Below are positions 6,530 to 8,096 of a stretch of 8,096 bases of DNA, one piece after another. Below the pieces are notes generated by a model. The model was not told the DNA's origin. It saw only the letters and a program-made list of their open reading frames with translations, and ran no database searches. The first letter of the stretch is position 1. Every line of letters begins with the position of its first letter. Made by a program: the position numbers and the translations under genes. Source of the stretch: Flavobacteriales bacterium UBA7690 (GTDB taxonomy: Bacteria > Bacteroidota > Bacteroidia > Flavobacteriales_F > PHOS-HE28); assembly GCA_002482775.1 (NCBI GenBank), contig DLGQ01000001.1, positions 11,953 to 20,048 of the forward strand. The letters are read 5' to 3'.

Positions 6530-7600
6530 ATGCCGATCGACGAGAAGGCCGTCAAAGGGCGCGGGGCCGGGGAGCAGGTGCCGAACCGGTTCTTGCAGCA
6601 TGCGTATGGCGTGGTGCATGTGGAAGGGGTGGACCACATCGAAGATGAGGAGCCCAACGCCACGCGGTTCATCGAGGCCTTCCCGAAGTCCATCATCAAC
6701 AAGGTGGACAGTCCCGACCTGCCGTTCAGCTATACCATCAACCCCTACCAAGGGTGCGAACATGGTTGCAGCTATTGTTATGCGCGGCCTACGCACGAAT
6801 ACTGGGGCTACAGCGCCGGACTGGATTTCGAGCGTGTGGTATTGGTGAAGCGCAATGCCCCGGAGCTGTTCGAGAAGGAGCTGCAGCACCGCGCCTGGAA
6901 AGGTGTGCCCGTGAACCTCTCCGGCGTTACGGATCCGTACCAGCCGCGCGAACGCACCGAGCGGTTGACGCGGCGCATCCTGGAGATCGCCCTGGAGTAC
7001 AAACAGCCGCTGATGCTGATCACCAAGAACGCGTTGATCGAACGCGACCTGGACCTGCTTGCACCGTTGGCCCAGCAACGCTTGGTGCAGGTGGCGATCA
7101 GCTTGACCACCTTGAACGAAGACCTCCGCCGCGTGTTGGAGCCACGCACGAGCACCGGCGCCAAACGGGTGCGCACCATCGCCGCACTTTCCGCTGCCGG
7201 CGTGCCTACCATGGCCATGATCGCACCCATCATCCCCGCACTGAACGAACCGGAGGTGCCCACACTGTTGAAAGCCGCTGCGGAAGCGGGCGCGCTCTCG
7301 GCTAGCTATACCGTGTTGCGCACCAACGGAGCGGTGAAACCGATCTTCGAAGCCTGGTTGCACCGCCATTTCCCGGACCGCGCCGCAAAGATCATCGCAC
7401 AAACGAGCGATGCCCACGGTGGTGCCATGAACGACAGTGTCTTCGGCCGACGTATGCGGGGCGAAGGGGTGTTCGCCACCAACATCCAGCGGATGTTCCG
7501 GGTGATGCGAACGCGTTATTTCGCGGGCCGCGAATTACCGGAGTTGGATAGCTCGAAGTTCAGGGTACCGCCACGTGGGCAGATGGATCTGTTCCAGTGA
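6530..7600 (+). CDS. PA0069/SplB-like radical SAM protein
   Basis: 356 residues, about the usual length of the PA0069 family. The radical SAM 4Fe-4S motif CxxxCxxC is clear in GCEHGCSYCYAR, with Cys76, Cys80 and Cys83. The family-typical N-terminus with GRG (10-12) and NRF (19-21), the NPYQGCEHGC lead-in, the TDPYQPRE segment and the LITKNALIERDLDLL strand-helix are all present. Radical SAM enzymes use the cluster to cleave S-adenosylmethionine to a 5'-deoxyadenosyl radical. This family is related to spore photoproduct lyase (SplB) and is often annotated as a DNA-repair-like photolyase, but its substrate is not established. ATG 6530 gives the expected N-terminus; the sequence before it is pyrimidine-rich (CTTCTCCCC) and has no Shine-Dalgarno. 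The last residues, QMDLFQ (351-356), resemble a sliding-clamp binding motif. The gene overlaps the convergent thpR gene by 41 bp. It is probably a separate unit from the secreted-protein genes upstream. Confidence 0.93.
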   Translation: MPIDEKAVKGRGAGEQVPNRFLQHAYGVVHVEGVDHIEDEEPNATRFIEAFPKSIINKVDSPDLPFSYTINPYQGCEHGCSYCYARPTHEYWGYSAGLDFERVVLVKRNAPELFEKELQHRAWKGVPVNLSGVTDPYQPRERTERLTRRILEIALEYKQPLMLITKNALIERDLDLLAPLAQQRLVQVAISLTTLNEDLRRVLEPRTSTGAKRVRTIAALSAAGVPTMAMIAPIIPALNEPEVPTLLKAAAEAGALSASYTVLRTNGAVKPIFEAWLHRHFPDRAAKIIAQTSDAHGGAMNDSVFGRRMRGEGVFATNIQRMFRVMRTRYFAGRELPELDSSKFRVPPRGQMDLFQ

Positions 7601-8096
7601 AGGGCCAGCTTTCCAGCGGCTGGTGAACGCTGCCGTTCGGTCCACGTGTGGAATGGAACAGCGTGAGTTCGTTCAATGTCAACCGGTCAACGAGCACTTC
7701 ACCGTCGAGGGCTTCCACGTTGTTCTTGCGCGCGCGCGCCAGCGTGATGTGCGGCCAGTATGGGCGGTAGATGGAAGGCTCTGTTCCCGTGCGCGCGGCG
7801 AGCGCCACATGCAATGCGGTAAGAACTGGGGCGGGTTGAAATCGGATCCACAGCATGCTCGGCACATCCTTGGGCATGGTCACCAACCGGCCTTTCGCCA
7901 ACGTGATCGGTGGTGTGCTGGATGCCAAATGTGCAGCGGCCTGGCGGATGATGGGAAGCGCCACATCAGGCCGATCGCCGATGAAGAGCGCGGTGACGTG
8001 CCATTGTTCCACCGGAGCCTCGCGCCAGTTCGTGGTGGCTAGGAGAGGAGCGATCCGTTCGCGCAGTTCCGTTGCATGTGGAAGTGGAATGGCGGT
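7560..8096 (-). CDS. thpR: RNA 2',3'-cyclic phosphodiesterase, 2H/LigT family (5' end cut by window edge)
   Basis: The minus strand is open from the right edge to a TGA at 7562-7560, giving 178 visible residues. Both signature HxT motifs of the 2H phosphoesterase superfamily are present: WHVTALFIG (His33, Thr35 of the visible part) and WPHITLAR (His116, Thr118). They are about 83 residues apart, as in ThpR/LigT proteins, which hydrolyse RNA 2',3'-cyclic phosphates to 2'-phosphates and can join 2'-5' linked tRNA halves in vitro. The visible N-terminus, TAIPLPHATELRERIAPLLA, matches the family's usual first strand and helix (FxAIxLP), so only a few residues are missing and the GTG at 8012 is not the start. 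The C-terminus runs about 12 residues past the usual family end (after WPF), reading through the 3' end of the convergent radical SAM gene. It is a cytoplasmic RNA enzyme with an uncertain physiological role. Confidence 0.93.
   Translation of the reverse strand, partial: TAIPLPHATELRERIAPLLATTNWREAPVEQWHVTALFIGDRPDVALPIIRQAAAHLASSTPPITLAKGRLVTMPKDVPSMLWIRFQPAPVLTALHVALAARTGTEPSIYRPYWPHITLARARKNNVEALDGEVLVDRLTLNELTLFHSTRGPNGSVHQPLESWPFTGTDPSAHVAVP

Noticed and set aside
6215..7417. 400-codon open frame on the minus strand opposite the radical SAM gene
   Set aside because: Its translation is His/Gly/Gln/Arg-rich with no recognisable domain, and the plus strand carries the intact CxxxCxxC radical SAM gene. 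It is an antisense shadow of a high-GC coding region.
7605..7623. CCAGC...GCTGG inverted repeat just after the radical SAM stop, possible terminator
   Set aside because: Five-base arms without a T-run, lying inside the thpR coding sequence. Too weak to call.
7560..8012. thpR starting at GTG 8012
   Set aside because: The frame stays open to the right edge and the upstream residues match the family's N-terminal strand and helix, so the gene is longer and cut by the window.
7575..8042. 155-codon plus-strand frame opposite thpR
   Set aside because: The minus strand has both HxT motifs of the 2H phosphoesterase family in a continuous frame. The plus frame shows no family resemblance.

Overview
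The window looks like a chromosomal segment from a Bacteroidota bacterium, probably an uncultured Flavobacteriales-type lineage with fairly high GC. The main evidence is two neighbouring secreted proteins that both end in a type IX secretion system (T9SS) type A sorting domain. They have Bacteroidota-style signal peptides, one of which is followed by Gln, and none of the starts has a Shine-Dalgarno sequence. The taxonomic call is inference; no rRNA or tRNA gene is present.

Layout from left to right. (1) Positions 1-336, minus strand: an XRE/Cro-type helix-turn-helix regulator with a C-terminal coiled coil, cut by the left edge. (2) Positions 337-549: a divergent intergenic region with a candidate promoter for the regulator and an unusual ladder of short (A/G)CAA...TG elements repeated every 20-21 bp. 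(3) Positions 550-4857, plus: a 1435-residue secreted protein with a signal peptide, a propeller-like region, a right-handed beta-helix, an alpha-helical region and a T9SS sorting domain. (4) Positions 4865-4894: a perfect 12-bp hairpin. (5) Positions 4906-6417, plus: a 503-residue secreted beta-propeller protein, also with a T9SS sorting domain. (6) Positions 6530-7600, plus: a PA0069/SplB-like radical SAM protein. (7) Positions 7560-8096, minus: an RNA 2',3'-cyclic phosphodiesterase (ThpR/LigT family), cut by the right edge and overlapping the radical SAM gene tail to tail by 41 bp.

The two T9SS cargo genes form a tandem surface or secreted pair. The radical SAM gene and thpR are intracellular enzymes that seem unrelated to the pair. 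The regulator next to the giant cargo gene, and the phased ladder between them, suggest local control, but that link is inference. I saw no mobile element, CRISPR array, tRNA or rRNA. Nothing here is clearly a new defence or biosynthetic system. The least explained signals are the phased ladder at 396-490, the hairpin placed 11 nt before a start codon, and the clamp-motif-like C-terminus of the radical SAM protein.
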